Notes: generated from the letters alone by a model not told the origin. A DNA stretch of 64,000 nt from Pectinophora gossypiella (GCF_024362695.1 NC_065406.1:744001-808000); one strand, 5' to 3'. Counted from the first letter of the stretch, positions 1-9,906 are shown. Program-made: numbers and translations.

Positions 1-187
1 TCACATGATTGTTCAAAAGTAAGATGATCCGTGCTTCGGGAGGCACGTTAAGTCCCGGTTACTACTTACTGATGTAAATACGTAGTCGTTACATGAGCCA
101 TGTTAGGGATCTATGATGGCTCAATACTAACCCTGACACCAGGGTTGATGGGGTTGGTAATCCACCTCACAACCCATACGATAGAAG
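1..187 (+). mobile_element. SINE-B, 5' end cut by window edge
   Basis: 3' part of a tRNA-headed SINE. It shows the central block with GTGCTTCGGGAGGCACGTTA, then the ACATGAGCCATG and CCTGACACCAGGGTTGATG stretches, and ends at ACACGATAGAAG-type sequence (here with one substitution). The same order recurs in at least eight other places in the window. Confidence 0.85.
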
Positions 188-624
188 ATTTGTGAAACAA
201 ACAGCAAAGGATTGAAGCATAAATCTGCCATAGTCTACGTCACTTAACATTATAATTTTAAATATGTAGTTGTTAAAGCTGAAGTCAACGACGTGATCGT
301 AATCCATCTTAGGCCACATCGTGCCTTACAAACTTCTGGAGCAGAACTTACACTGGGCGATTAACAGATTTGTAGAAAAATATAGCATAAATTGGTCTGA
401 CCCGCCTCGGACCTACACCAAGCGTACGGGCCTTACACTTTAGAATGCACATTACGATAGATTTGTAAATCTTCACGCTTTGTTCATTAAAAAACGAATG
501 CTTACTAAGTCTTTCGCCATGTTATTGCCTAAAGCGCAAAGATATCTAGATAAGATTTAACAACTAGATCCATCAGTGTGCACTAAATTAATTAAAATTC
601 AGTAAGTACACTAATCCTGCAAAT
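188..624. other. unassigned AT-rich stretch
   Basis: No open frame with protein-like composition and no match to another part of the window was seen. Probably decayed repeat or neutral intergenic DNA. Confidence 0.4.
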
Positions 625-792
625 GCTGTCAGACGTCGGGGAAAGCCACGGAAAAGATGGCGCGACGAGTTAGACCGCTTCTCGAAACGGTGGCGCGAGC
701 AAGCTGGGGACAGAGAAGAGTGGAAGAGGGGAAGAGAGGCCTTTGCCCTGCAGTGGGACATTGAGGGCTATTAATAATAATAATAATAAGTA
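625..792 (+). mobile_element. LINE-R 3' end with (TAA)n tail
   Basis: The reading frame gives RGKPRKRWRDELDR followed by EEWKRGREAFALQWD and a stop, the usual C-terminus of RTE-like endonuclease/reverse-transcriptase LINEs. A TAATAATAATAA tail follows directly. The last bases (GGCCTTTGCCCTGCAGTGGG) resemble the tails of SINE-A and SINE-5S. Confidence 0.75.
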
Positions 793-847
793 CACTAAGT
801 ATTGCATCAAATTATGTACATTATTTAATAAAAATCAACATTGCATC

Positions 848-1072
848 AAATTCATCATCTCCCTAGCGCTAGCCCGTTTCCACGGCGTCCGCTTACCTAA
901 CCTGAATGTTTGACAGGTCCGGTTTTATACTGAAGCGACTGCCTGTCTAACCTTTCATCCCACGAAGGGAAACCCCACCCAATACAGGTTAGGTCACATA
1001 CCTCCGAAACGCATTTCTCGAGTATGTGTGTTCCCTCACAATGTTTGAACACCTGATAATCATTTATGATCC
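848..1072 (-). mobile_element. SINE-C, 5'-truncated copy
   Basis: Reverse complement of the SINE-C body: CATCTCCCTAG end, GTCCGCTTACCTAACCTGAA, the GACTGCCTGTCTAACCTT block and the AATACAGGTTAGGTCACATA block. Other copies lie near 6.0, 41.4, 46.7, 52.6 and 54.8 kb. The tRNA-like head is missing here. Confidence 0.8.
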
Positions 1073-1430
1073 CCACACTGATGGTAAGTGACATGTGGTG
1101 TAGGATGCATCACGCTTACTTAGCAAACGCCTATTCACTCTAGCCTTGAAGACTCCCAGATTATAACGAGTTGAAAAAACAGACGACGGCAGACAGTTCC
1201 AGTCCTCTGCTGTTCGCATCAAAAAGGAAGAGGTAAACGTTTAGTGCGGATTGGTGGTATATCCACAACTTAAGGATGAAATGCCTACCGACGTCTAGTT
1301 GTCCGTAGATGGAATGGAGTGGATGGGATTAACTTGTGAAGTTCCTGCGCACACTCACCAAATCGTATCCTATAAAAAAAAACCGGCAGACAAGCTACCC
1401 TTCGTCTGTGTAGACTTTGGAGTCGCTTTC
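1067..1430 (-). repeat. Rep-N copy 1, probable LINE 3' fragment
   Basis: About 360 bp closely similar to 62885-63252, with shared blocks such as ACTCTAGCCTTGAAGACTCC, AAAAAGGAAGAGG and CCGACGTCTAGTTGTCCGTA. No intact frame. The orientation and the LINE assignment are guesses from its resemblance to lepidopteran LINE tails. Confidence 0.7.
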
Positions 1431-1569
1431 GAGTCTCACAAACGAGTCATATAAATGCGCCTTATAAAGTAAGTAAATCCATTAAGTTTACTAATGAACT
1501 TGCTGCAAGCTTTATCATTTCCCTACAACCACGCGAATATAACAGTAAGCACTTTCTATACATATATCT

Positions 1570-1747
1570 GGGTGAATATCAAAATGTGCCAAGTTTGGTG
1601 GCGAACTTTCATATTATTTTTTCGTGAAAAATTGAGTTCCGACATGAAATCTATAGGATAGTTCTAGCTACGAGGTAACTTGTTCCTCAAAAAATCAAAA
1701 AATAATATGATAGTTCGCCACCAAACTTAAAATTTTGATATTCACCC
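1570..1747. mobile_element. MITE-6, 178-bp palindromic element
   Basis: The two ends are inverted copies of about 50 bp: GGGTGAATATCAAAATGTGC on the left and the complement ending TTTTGATATTCACCC on the right, both carrying the GTTTGGTGGCGAACT block. A 4-bp direct repeat ATCT lies on each side (1566-1569 and 1748-1751). Only one copy was noticed. Confidence 0.75.
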
Positions 1748-1822
1748 ATCTACTATTATAGGTATTAGCTACTATAAGTAGTAGTGTTGGCAAGTTCTCT
1801 ATTTGCAAAGGGGGTCCCGAAT

Positions 1823-1896
1823 TTTAGGGGTATTCCTTCCTGTTTACCCCGGATAAGTAAGCGGACCCCGTGAAACAAGGGATAACGGGTGATGAT
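1823..1896 (+). mobile_element. SINE-C tail fragment
   Basis: Ends with AAGCGGACCCCGTGAAACAA and GGGATAACGGGTGATGATG, the typical SINE-C 3' end, directly before a jockey-type fragment. Confidence 0.6.
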
Positions 1897-2230
1897 GCGA
1901 CTATATACGACCCGATTACTCTAGCCATAGAGGCGGCCAATCAGCTCGCGACACCAAACACTTTAGGACCCCGATACCGACCCCGCCGCCGTGGTCGACG
2001 ATTTCCCTCAATCACCGCTTATCGCTATCAACCCACTAGGTTCAAATAATTCTTTCAAATATTTTTCCTCTCAGACGACGCCCTGAGCCGAGGTTCGCGC
2101 CCAACTGGGCATCCTGAGGCCTGTTGTCTTAAACGTTGTACCGGGAGAGAGCCTTCAGCGCTCCTGATTTGTCCGGCCAAGTAGTTAATGCCATCTGTGG
2201 CAAATCTACAATAAGTCACGTCAAAAAAAA
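1897..2230 (+). mobile_element. jockey-type LINE 3' end
   Basis: Last codons of the reverse transcriptase (frame for DDPITLAIEAANQLATPN-like residues), then the 3' UTR with CAGACGACGCCCTGAGCCGA, TTGTCCGGCCAAGTAG and AATAAGTCACGTCAAAAAAA poly(A). Strongly 5'-truncated. The same tail occurs over 20 times in the window. Confidence 0.85.
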
Positions 2231-2277
2231 TTAAATGTGGATTTTTTGTTTCAATAATGTTGTTTTTTAATACTTAC

Positions 2278-2440
2278 ATGGATCGTCACGCATTGGGTGC
2301 CTCATGACGGGTACAGGCGTCGTGGTAGACCTCGAAAGAGATGGCGCGACGACTTGGACGCTTGCCGGAGGGACTGACTGGAGTACGCACAGGATCGCGA
2401 AAAATGGAAAGAAGAAGGGGAGGAATTCGCCCTGTTGGCT
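2278..2440 (+). mobile_element. LINE-R 3' coding fragment
   Basis: Similar to 40445-40640 on the other strand: GTCACGCATTGGGTGCCTCA, GGTACAGGCGTCG, and a frame with RPRKRWRDDLDAC followed by REKWKEEGEEFALL. C-terminal end of an RTE-like LINE, broken by stops. Confidence 0.7.
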
Positions 2441-2530
2441 AGATTAGATTATTTTATTTATTTATTTGGTCAACCAGCGGCAAGTACACTGATACATGGT
2501 TACAGTTTACAGTTAATAAGTACATATAAA
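2440..2530 (-). mobile_element. LINE tail, minus strand
   Basis: ATTTTATTTATTTATTTGGT followed by CAACCAGCGGCAAGTACA is the reverse of a LINE 3' UTR with an AAATAAATAAAT tail. Confidence 0.45.
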
Positions 2531-2874
2531 AAACTAAGCGCCTCACCACTTACTTAATTACTTATTATTTGTTTTGTTTTTAATTGTTTGAATAAATAAA
2601 TATACCTATTACAAAATTAAATTAGAGTTAGAAGAAGTAACAATTTGAATGATTAAAAAGATTAGATTAGAAATGGATAATGTGGTTGATTGTACATATA
2701 CCTATGTGGAAATGTCGTACACATTTGCTATTCCAAGAAAATAAATTTACTTAATAGTCTATTACAATAAATAGTCGCAGCTCGTAGAAATGTTTCGTTT
2801 TGTAACTAACATTATTTTTTTAAAGCCCACGGACTTTTTGAAACTCAAAATATAATTTAACCCTACTATATACA
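2531..2874. other. AT-rich stretch, nothing recognised
   Basis: Low-complexity AT-rich sequence without credible frames or matches elsewhere in the window. Confidence 0.4.
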
Positions 2875-3030
2875 CATAAGATCACGCCTATTTCCCGTTG
2901 GGGTAGGCAGAGACCAAAGAATTCCACGTACTACGATCCTGATACATCACATTCGCATCATCCACTCACATTAAAGTCTTCGTGCGTGCTCACCGGGTTA
3001 GAGTACTCGACCTGGCATTTAAAACATCCT
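2875..3030 (-). mobile_element. LINE-D tail
   Basis: Carries TCACGCCTATTTCCCGTTGG and GGTAGGCAGAGAC, followed by ACGATCCTGATACATCAC. Related copies lie at 26666-26813, 50045-50125, 54370-54595 and 60905-60970. The 54.4-kb copy has the best-preserved frame. Confidence 0.6.
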
Positions 3031-3033
3031 GGA

Positions 3034-3220
3034 TCAAATTCAAATTCAAAAATATCTTTATTCAGTAGGTAACATAGTTACACTTTGAATCGTCAATTTT
3101 TACATAACGAACGTCTCATCCGCCTAAAACTACTGCATCTTTTCACAACCTGTTTAGCCGGGGAAAAGAAGCTGCAATAAATACCTCGGCACAGGGCCCT
3201 AGACGTTCTTTAAAAAAAAA
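3034..3220 (-). mobile_element. LINE-E tail
   Basis: Begins with the (CAAATT)n-like tail CAAATTCAAATTCAAAAATA, then TTTATTCAGTAGGTAACATA and CGCCTAAAACTACTGCA, and ends at GGGCCCTAGACGTTCTTTAA. Copies at 13912-14075 (-) and 57672-57850 (+) share every block. Confidence 0.75.
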
Positions 3221-3936
3221 CGTAAAATATTGTTATACAATTGAGTAATTTAGCTGCCTAATATCAGTTCTCAGACAGTTAATCCCATGCATTCATATCT
3301 TCTAAATAATCACTAACTTTCTAATAACCTTTTTTTGTAAAGTTTTTGTTTAACTACTGTCTTAAAACAGTTGAAAAGCAAATTCTGATGTGTTCATAGA
3401 ATAACAGAGTATCTTTTTCAGTACAACACTGTAGTTGTGTTTAAGTACTTAGCTAAGTACCGATACCTTAAATCAGGAAAGTCTGTCCGAACAAGAAAGA
3501 CTAGTTAGTGGGCGGAAAGCTACCGGAAACTGTATTGATTCAAACAGTTTGTTGTATTTATAGCTGAGCGAATTGATAGTTTATTATTAAGTTTCTATTA
3601 AGAATGATGGTTACAAGAGCAGCGTGATTTCTACATAGATAGATGGTCTGGATTACGGAAAGTTATCAAGGCGCCTACGAGTATGTCGACAGATATAAGG
3701 TAAATGTTCAACCGTACTGTTGATTTGTGTTGGTAACAAAACTGGACATGTTTATGGACTGGGACATAACCACCTTCGCTTCCTCCACTCTCATCAAAGA
3801 CACAATACAAAAAAGTCCCGTCAAAAAAAGGCTTTAAATAAATAAAATAATACTTTTATTTAATTCACGAAACATGTCTCATATGTGTTAGTAAACTTAT
3901 TCTAGATGTTAGTAGCCTTATCTAATATTAGAAATT
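3221..3936. other. unassigned, with LINE-tail remnant
   Basis: Mostly AT-rich single-copy sequence. From about 3838 the AAATAAAATAATACTTTTAT start and following bases look like another minus-strand LINE tail. No coding signal seen. Confidence 0.35.
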
Positions 3937-3947
3937 AATAATTAATT

Positions 3948-4055
3948 CTCCACCAACCCGCAGTGGAGCAGCGTGGTGGAGTATGCTCCATACCCCCTCC
4001 GGTTGATTGAGGGCAGGCCTGTGCCCAGCAGTGGGACGTATATAGGCAGTTTATG
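3948..4055 (+). mobile_element. SINE-A tail with 11-bp target duplication
   Basis: Contains CCACCAACCCGCAGTGGAGC, CATACCCCCTCCGGTTGATT and CCCAGCAGTGGGACGTATAT. The direct repeat AATAATTAATT flanks it at 3937-3947 and 4056-4066, so this is a complete, severely 5'-truncated insertion of 108 bp. Confidence 0.85.
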
Positions 4056-4330
4056 AATAATTAATTATTTTTTAATCTGTATAAACCTAAAATATTACAT
4101 TCCATTCTACATCACACCGTTACTATTACGACAGCTTAACAATTTCGTCAGGGTTACCATTTTGTCTATTAAGCATACTAAGCATGACTCGGCAAAACAT
4201 CGCACGATTTGCAAGTCAGGCGGCCATTTAATTTATTTCGGTTTATTGGACCAATTGCATAATAATAACGTTGATAATTATAAAAAACAGCATCACGCCT
4301 GTATCCCTCAAGGGTAGGCTGCCTACCTAT

Positions 4331-4657
4331 AGTCTTCTTCTTCCTATCGTGTGGGTTGTGAGGTGGAATACCAGCCTCATCAACCCTGGTGTCAGGGTTA
4401 CTATTGAGCCGCCAAAGGCCCCTGACATGGCTCATGTAACGACTACTTACATCAGTAGTAGAGTAACCCGGACCAACGGCTTAACATGCCTTCCGAAGCA
4501 CGGATCATCTTACTTACGGACAATCAGGTGATCAGCCTGTAATGTCTTAACCAAACTAGGGATTACAAAGTGATTTTCGTGATATGTCCCTATCGGGATT
4601 CGAGCCCGGGGCCCCCGGATCTTAAGTCCAACGCTCAACCACTGGACCACAGAGGCC
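4331..4657 (-). mobile_element. SINE-B, near full length
   Basis: Reverse orientation: (TTC)n tail, CCTATCGTGTGGGTTGTGAG, the central block with CCTTCCGAAGCACGGATC, and the tRNA-like head with a B-box-like GGGATTCGAGCCC and an A-box region ending AACCACTGGACCACAGAGG. Confidence 0.85.
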
Positions 4658-4782
4658 GTATAGTAGTAGGTGTATACATGAAACACCTTTATTTAGATCC
4701 AATGTAACAGGAGGAGCATATTTTTTTGCTATTAACTGGCCACAAATCCTGGAAACCCCGTGATATCAATTGGGTCGTGTAC

Positions 4783-5006
4783 TACGTTCAAGATTCAAGA
4801 GAAAGACAGATCTAAAACTAAGGAAAAACATTCTCATTTTTCTATTTGACTTATTTATGAATTTTAATCAAGCAAAACGTAATAATAAGTCCGATATTTT
4901 ATCACTTTTGTCTATGACGTCACAGTGTGCTTTTTCATACAAATTCCATAGTAATTATCTTTGATGTTAAGTAAAAAGTAACTGATTTGACTAGTTGGAA
5001 ACTAGC
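4783..5006 (+). repeat. Rep-F copy with CRE palindrome
   Basis: About 225 bp shared with 18590-18830, 27990-28230, 36790-37038, 48640-48775 and 52175-52412. Ordered blocks: AAGACAGATCTAAAACTAAG, AATAATAAGTCCGA, CTATGACGTCACAGTGTGC and ACTGATTTGACTAGTTGGAA. TGACGTCA lies at 4915-4922. No terminal inverted repeats were found, so the class is unknown. Confidence 0.75.
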
Positions 5007-5099
5007 CTCTGTGATCCAAACATGATTTCAAACTCACAAAGTCGAATTCAGTAGTTAGGGAGTCCTAGCCGGGATTCGAACCCTATTAAATATATTTTA

Positions 5100-5337
5100 A
5101 AATTATAGTGAGGGAATGAATTCATCTCACTGATATGCAATCCGTTTGGGGTGTGCTGTCATCTTAATTCCGTCGGGTTATTTGCCAATATAAAATTGTG
5201 GGAGAGTTTTTTTAAATTTCTGCCCATAATTGACATTGTATTTTGCCCACAATTCTATGCCTGTCGATTACCCGTCACTTTTCTTTTCAGCAGATAAGTA
5301 AATACCAGGTATAACTTAGATGGTGTGTACTGGAATC
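5100..5337 (+). mobile_element. MITE-5, right half
   Basis: Shares CAATCCGTTTGGGGTGTGCT, TGTCGATTACCCGTCACTTT and ATAACTTAGATGGTG with the fuller copy at 34625-35130. Confidence 0.6.
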
Positions 5338-5662
5338 ACAGCCTTCGTGGTCTAGTGGTTAGAGCGTTAAGCGCACGGTCTGGAGGTCCAGGTTCGATTC
5401 CCGATGGGGACATTGTCGAAATCACTTTGTGAGTGTCCTTTGTTTGGTAAGGACTTTACAGGCTTGAATCACCTGATTGTCTGAAAAATAAGTTGATTCC
5501 GTGCTTCGGAGGGCACGTTAAGCCGTGGGTCTCGGCTATTAGCCGTAAAAATACCTCCACCAACCCGCATTGGAGCAGCGTGGTGGAGTATGCTCCATAC
5601 CCCCTCCGGTTGATTGAAGGGAGGCCTGTGCCCAACAGTGGGACGTGTATAGGCTATTTACT
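5338..5662 (+). mobile_element. SINE-A, full length
   Basis: tRNA-like head with A-box GTGGTCTAGTGGTTAGAGCG and B-box-like GGTTCGATTCCC, central domain at 5498-5536, and the tail CCAACCCGCATTGGAGCAGC to GGGACGTGTATAGGC. The flanks TACTGGAATCA and TACTGGACTCA may be a target duplication. Confidence 0.85.
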
Positions 5663-5940
5663 GGACTCAGCACCAGTACAATCACAATATAATTATAATA
5701 TTAGATGTGTATCATAGTTGGTTGGGCAATATGACAACTAACGGTGGTTTCCTATCTCTTTCAAGGCAGGTCGCAAGGCTACTAGTTCAACACCCGATCA
5801 AGATGTCAACATTTAAATTAAAATTCGAACATAAAATCATGCAACCCAAGAACGTAGTAGCGTTGGCCGCCCATTGTAAAGAGAATCTTTTTTCCCGATA
5901 TCCCCAGACATGATGTTTTATCGGCCTAGTTTTCGCCTCG

Positions 5941-6287
5941 GGTTGGAAGGTCAGACAGGCAGCTTCCGCTTCCGCGGGGTCCGCTTACCCAACCTGAAGA
6001 TTTGACAGGTCCGGTTTTTTACAGAAGCGACTGCCTGTCTGACCTTCCAACCCGCGAAGGAAAAACCAGCCCAATACAGGTTAGGTCACATACCTCCGAA
6101 AATGCATTTCTCAGGAATGTGGGCTTTCTCACGATCTTTTCCTTCACCGCTGACAATCATTTGTGATCCAAACATGAATTCGAAAACAAATTCGACAATC
6201 ATTGGATTAGGCCTGTGCTGGATTCGAACCTGCGACCTCAAAGTGAGTGGTAAGAGTTCTACGAACTGGGCTACCACGGCTCACTGG
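5941..6287 (-). mobile_element. SINE-C with short inverted leader
   Basis: 5965-6287 is a near-complete minus-strand SINE-C ending in the tRNA-like head (GGATTCGAACCTGCGACC and GGGCTACCACGGCTCA). The bases at 5941-5963 (GGTTGGAAGGTCAGACAGGC) are a SINE-C piece in the opposite orientation, as twin priming would produce. Confidence 0.75.
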
Positions 6288-6587
6288 GTGTGATGGTGGC
6301 CCGTTTGCGCCGACACTAAGACAAGCTCTGACCTACAGTGTTATAAAACCGCGAAACTGCCAAAATCCCCTCGTGAATTACATAAACAATATAGCACATT
6401 ATGTAACGTTACACACATGCGGTTTCATTTCGTGACGTCACATGTGGTTCGGGTTAATTGTTATTTATCTGCATAATCATAATACTTACAATCACGAATC
6501 TTGGCTTAAACCATGATGTTGGACAGGACAGTATACTTTTACGACGTCCACGTAATTAAAACATATAATTAACACATAGTTTTAAAT

Positions 6588-6773
6588 TTACGCGGTTATT
6601 ATCATAATTAAAACAGATAACACGTTTAAAGCAGGGATATGAGACTCCCGATATTTTGTCACCGTGATCATGGCACTTGCAACAGTGTGGAAATATCGGG
6701 AGTCTCATATCCCTGCTTTAAACGTGGTAAGAACCCGTTACTATGTGTTTTAATTATGATAATAACCGCGTAA
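6588..6773. mobile_element. MITE-4, long foldback element
   Basis: Ends are inverted copies with CGCGGTTATTATCATAATTA. The inner arms 6621-6656 and 6691-6726 are 36-nt perfect complements separated by 34 nt. Related copies: 25610-25788, a half at 33977-34110 and a half at 50845-50925. Confidence 0.85.
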
Positions 6774-6796
6774 ACAATGTATTCTCCATACTACTT

Positions 6797-7010
6797 TTTA
6801 GGGAAAAATAGAGCAGTGCACTCTTTACTTCTGCCCCTCAGTACTCTGTCTGACTCGTGTGGGATGGCGCCCAGAGCAGTCTATTTCAAAGCCGTACTAT
6901 GACTCCCGCCTTCAACCTCTGAATAGTGCTGACAGTTGCAGCTGCCCTCTGTCAGGTTCCAGGTTATACTTCCTGTGACTCGCCTCTTCCGTCCTGCATT
7001 GACTTTTAGT
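6797..7010 (-). mobile_element. LINE-P 3' region, minus strand
   Basis: Starts with TACTTTTTAGGGAAAAATAG and then a CTTCTGCCCCTCAGTACTCT block; the same motif order is seen in 41850-41930 and, on the other strand, in 47478-47632 where it joins the GATGATGATGA tail. No intact frame. Confidence 0.55.
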
Positions 7011-7258
7011 CATAGTCATAGTCATTTATTGATAATAATAATTACACGTCACAGATATTACAAAATTCAATGAAATTAAATATTACTGCATATCCAGAAT
7101 ATGTCAGATGGTAATTGTTTCTGTAAACAAACATCTATTAGATATCTCGCACTTAAACACTCATTACTGTATTCATGTGCTAATGTCTGATTGTTTAAAT
7201 GTAGTTCTGTGCAATGAAGTATATTTGATTTGATTTAATTTGATTTGATTTGATTACT
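7011..7258. mobile_element. two facing LINE tails
   Basis: The left edge has TAGTCATAGTCATAGTCATT, a minus-strand tail. The right edge has GAAGTATATTTGATTTGATT repeated as (TTTGA)n, a plus-strand tail with a GTGCAATGAAGTATA-type 3' UTR end. The boundary between the two cannot be placed. Confidence 0.5.
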
Positions 7259-7318
7259 AAATTCCCTGTTCACGCTAGTGAGGGACTTTCCAGGTTAAGT
7301 TCTTCAAAAACAATGTAT

Positions 7319-7855
7319 TTGGAGCTCCGTGGTTCCTTCGCAATGAAAATCTGCACATTGACCTAGGTCTGCCAACCATTGCCCAATGGCTCAAATTAGC
7401 TTCCAAACGTTTTTTCGATTCTGCTCCGCACCACCCAAATCCCCTGGTAGTTGCGGCTTCCGAGTACATTCCGCTTAGGGACGGTACTGAAAAGTATCGG
7501 CGTCCGAAGGACGTAATATACGATCCCGACGACCCTATTACTCTAGCCATAGAGGCAGCCAATCAGCTCGCGACACCAAACACTTCAGGACCCCGATACC
7601 GACCCCGCCGGCGTGGTCGACGATTTCCCTCATTCAGCGCTTATCGCTATCGACCCACTAGGGTCGATTAATTCTTTCAAATATTTTTCCTCTCAGACGA
7701 CGCCCTGAGCCGAGGTTCGCGCCCAACTGGGCACCCTCAGGCCTGTTGTCTTAAACGTTGTACCGGGTGAGAGCCTTCAGCGCTCCCCATTTGTCCGGCC
7801 AAGTAGTTAATGCCATCTGCGGCAAATCTACAATAAGTCACGTCAAAAAAAAAAG
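7319..7855 (+). mobile_element. jockey-type LINE 3' end with RT C-terminus
   Basis: The frame from about 7320 encodes residues like NLHIDLGLPTIAQWLKLASK and SEYIPLRDGTEKYRRPKDV, then RPRRRGRRFPSFSAYRYRP and a stop, as in the 45.7-kb copy. The 3' UTR and a long poly(A) follow. Confidence 0.85.
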
Positions 7856-7968
7856 GCGCTGTACAGATTTTCCTACGTGTAACCTTCTGATTTCATGGAT
7901 AACAGACATATATATCTTTTATCTTTGTTTTTGGGTACTTATAAATGATGACCCATTTTTATTACACA

Positions 7969-8395
7969 CTAGCTTTTGCCCGCGACTTCGTCCGCGTGGC
8001 GTGTTATAAAAGAGAGATCTTTGTGTGTGTGGAAGTGCATATCAAATTTCAAGCATCTAACTTATGCAGTTTAGATTTTTTCATACAAATGTTTCTTCCC
8101 GCTAACTCCCGTTCCGTGGGAATTTTGCAATATCCTGTTGTAACTAAGCTTTAAGTTAACTAAGGTATCTGCATGCCAAATTTCAAGCGTCTAACTTAAG
8201 CGGTTTAGATTTTTCATACAAAAGGATTTTCCCGCTAATTCCCGTTCCCGTGGGAAATCCGGGAATTCCTTTCTTAGTGCACCTCTACGGTACCTAAGCT
8301 ACGTCCCTTCCAAATTTCAAGTGCCTACGTTTAGCCGTTTAGGCTGTGCGTTGATATGTCAGTCAGTCAGTTTCTCCTTTTATATATTTAGAAGA
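7969..8395 (-). mobile_element. non-autonomous Helitron
   Basis: On the minus strand it starts TCTTCTAAATATATAAAAGG after A and ends with a GCGGACGAAGTCGCG hairpin, then GGCAAAAGCTAG followed by T. This is the Helitron hallmark: 5' TC, 3' hairpin plus CTAG, insertion between A and T, no target duplication. It contains single copies of the motifs that form a 134-bp array at 29.4-30.5 kb. Confidence 0.8.
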
Positions 8396-8702
8396 TACGC
8401 ACAATTTATAGCTTCCACCTATTATTATTCTGATCTAAATAAAGAGAAGCAATATTTATTTATTTCAAATCGGGAAACAAACAACTTAAATAACAATTTA
8501 TAAAATGCAAATAGTTTGTACATTAGCCAATGAAGTCTCCACTTATATCTAATACATGCATCACTGAGAAGTGGACAGAAGTAATAAATTAATAATTAAC
8601 AATATCTAAGTAACTAATACTAAAAAGAAAAGAAAAATTGATGTTACGTCTGTTTTAACGCTTCGAGGGCAGTTAAAAATTTATTGTAAACTGTATTTTA
8701 TT
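8396..8702. other. AT-rich stretch with minus-strand LINE tail
   Basis: AATATTTATTTATTTCAAAT and ACAAACAACTTAAATAACAA look like the reversed end of a LINE. Nothing else recognised. Confidence 0.35.
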
Positions 8703-8820
8703 GTAAAACCCGCATTGGAGCAACGTGATGGAGTATTATGCTCCTACCCCCTCCGGTTGATTGAGGGATGGCCTGTGCCCAGTAGTGGGACGTATATAGA
8801 CTGTTTATGTTATGTATGTA
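8703..8820 (+). mobile_element. SINE-A tail
   Basis: CCCGCATTGGAGCAACGTGA, CCCCCTCCGGTTGATTGAGG and GTGGGACGTATATAGACTG, ending in (ATGT)n. 5'-truncated. Confidence 0.75.
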
Positions 8821-8904
8821 TGTCAATGCTATTGTATTTATCATTATATTTGCTACAAGTTCTAACTATAAAATGGTGCTTTAGGTAATTCGTTCTGCAA
8901 AAAG

Positions 8905-8990
8905 CCATCTTCGGGCGCATCAGCGTCGTGCCGACTAGGAGTCGAAGTGGTCGCCATGGCCGAAATCGGTCGGAGAGATCATCATCATCA
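8905..8990 (+). mobile_element. 86-bp retro-insert with (ATC)n tail
   Basis: Flanked by TCTGCAAAAAG at 8894-8904 and 8991-9001, an 11-bp target duplication. The insert ends GAGAGATCATCATCATCA. Source element unknown. Confidence 0.7.
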
Positions 8991-8995
8991 TCTGC

Positions 8996-9480
8996 AAAAA
9001 GGAATACTTAGCAAAAGTGACAGAATTGGGACGAAGTCTAACGCTGAGAAAAACAAAATTTTGTTAACAAAGTAAGGAGAATCAATTGTATTTTTTTAAT
9101 ATTTTACATAGAAACACTTGATCGCCATGTTCTTTATAATAATATAGATAGCCATATAAGTCTATATATAAGTAATGTGATCCAAATATCAAGCAACAAT
9201 TGTTTTTATATTTGCTTCTGCCATTTCTTTGTGTTTTAGAACAATTGTGTATCTAAGTACCCCAGTAATGAGAAAATAGGTAATTATCACGTTAAATCTC
9301 GACCGCCATTTGTATTATTTTTGGGGAACGTAGCTTGGAGAGTCCCTCATTAGTTAATCATTTATTATTATATTTGAAAAGTATAGCATATGGACCTCTT
9401 GATAATAGGAACTATTACGCTTAATCACCCCTTTAAAATAAATATTCATAATGGAGTACTTACTTAAATACTTGACTAAT
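8996..9480. other. unassigned upstream region
   Basis: AT-rich. A short dispersed motif (TTTTTGGGGAACGTAGCTTG near 9320) recurs near 48340 and 61065. Otherwise nothing was recognised; it could hold distal promoter elements of the zinc-finger gene. Confidence 0.35.
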
Positions 9481-9488
9481 TTGTCTAC

Positions 9489-9525
9489 TATAAATACAGG
9501 AGTAATGAACACGGCTTAGGCAGTT
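9489..9525 (+). promoter_or_regulatory. core promoter of the zinc-finger gene
   Basis: TATAAATA lies at 9489-9496 and a CAGTTG initiator-like motif at 9521-9526, about 32 bases later. This is the normal TATA-to-start spacing for insect RNA polymerase II promoters. The inferred start near 9522 leaves a 5' UTR of about 69 bases. No transcript evidence is available. Confidence 0.55.
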
Positions 9526-9590
9526 GTTAACCATAATTCCTGGTGTGTACTCGTAATTTGGTCGGCCAAGTAGTGAGTTCAAAAATCAAA

Positions 9591-9847
9591 ATGTCAAGCA
9601 CAGAGCGTGTTAGTGAGTTTTATGCGGGAAGTGATGAAGACGACCTCATGTCTTCATATTTCGACAATGGCCTTTACGAACTATGTGAACAGGTTGAAAA
9701 TTCCATATGTGTGCAGAACAATGAAGAACTGAGTGATGAAGAATTTACCGAAGATGCTGTGATAGGCGTTGACGAAGACCGCAATAACCAATTCGTTCCA
9801 AATTCCGATAATTTATCAGGGAATATGATGAAGGACTTTGACAATAT
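9591..9847 (+). CDS. zinc-finger gene, exon 1
   Basis: First coding exon of a predicted 214-residue protein (residues 1-85 and two bases of codon 86). The ATG at 9591 sits in the insect-type context ATCAAAATG and is the first ATG after the inferred transcription start. The peptide is very acidic, with clusters such as GSDEDDL and NNEELSDEEF, and has no signal peptide or membrane segment. The donor is a perfect GTAAGT at 9848. The phase-2 end fits the acceptor before 11256, giving an uninterrupted frame to a stop. The N-terminus matches no family I can name; acidic leaders of this type are common on nuclear or transposon-derived proteins. The exon is free of the repeats that crowd its flanks. 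Confidence 0.65.
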
Positions 9848-9906
9848 GTAAGTTGTTAAAAATGTCGTTTTTAGCATTTACGAATGTCATAGCTGCTTAG
9901 CGATAA

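Noticed and set aside
7275..7562. 95-codon frame on the minus strand, repeated at 46050-46337
   Set aside because: Antisense shadow of the jockey reverse-transcriptase C-terminus; similarity between the two copies is due to the LINE.
9543..9590. Upstream start for the zinc-finger protein at 9543
   Set aside because: That codon is GTG; the first ATG in good context is at 9591.
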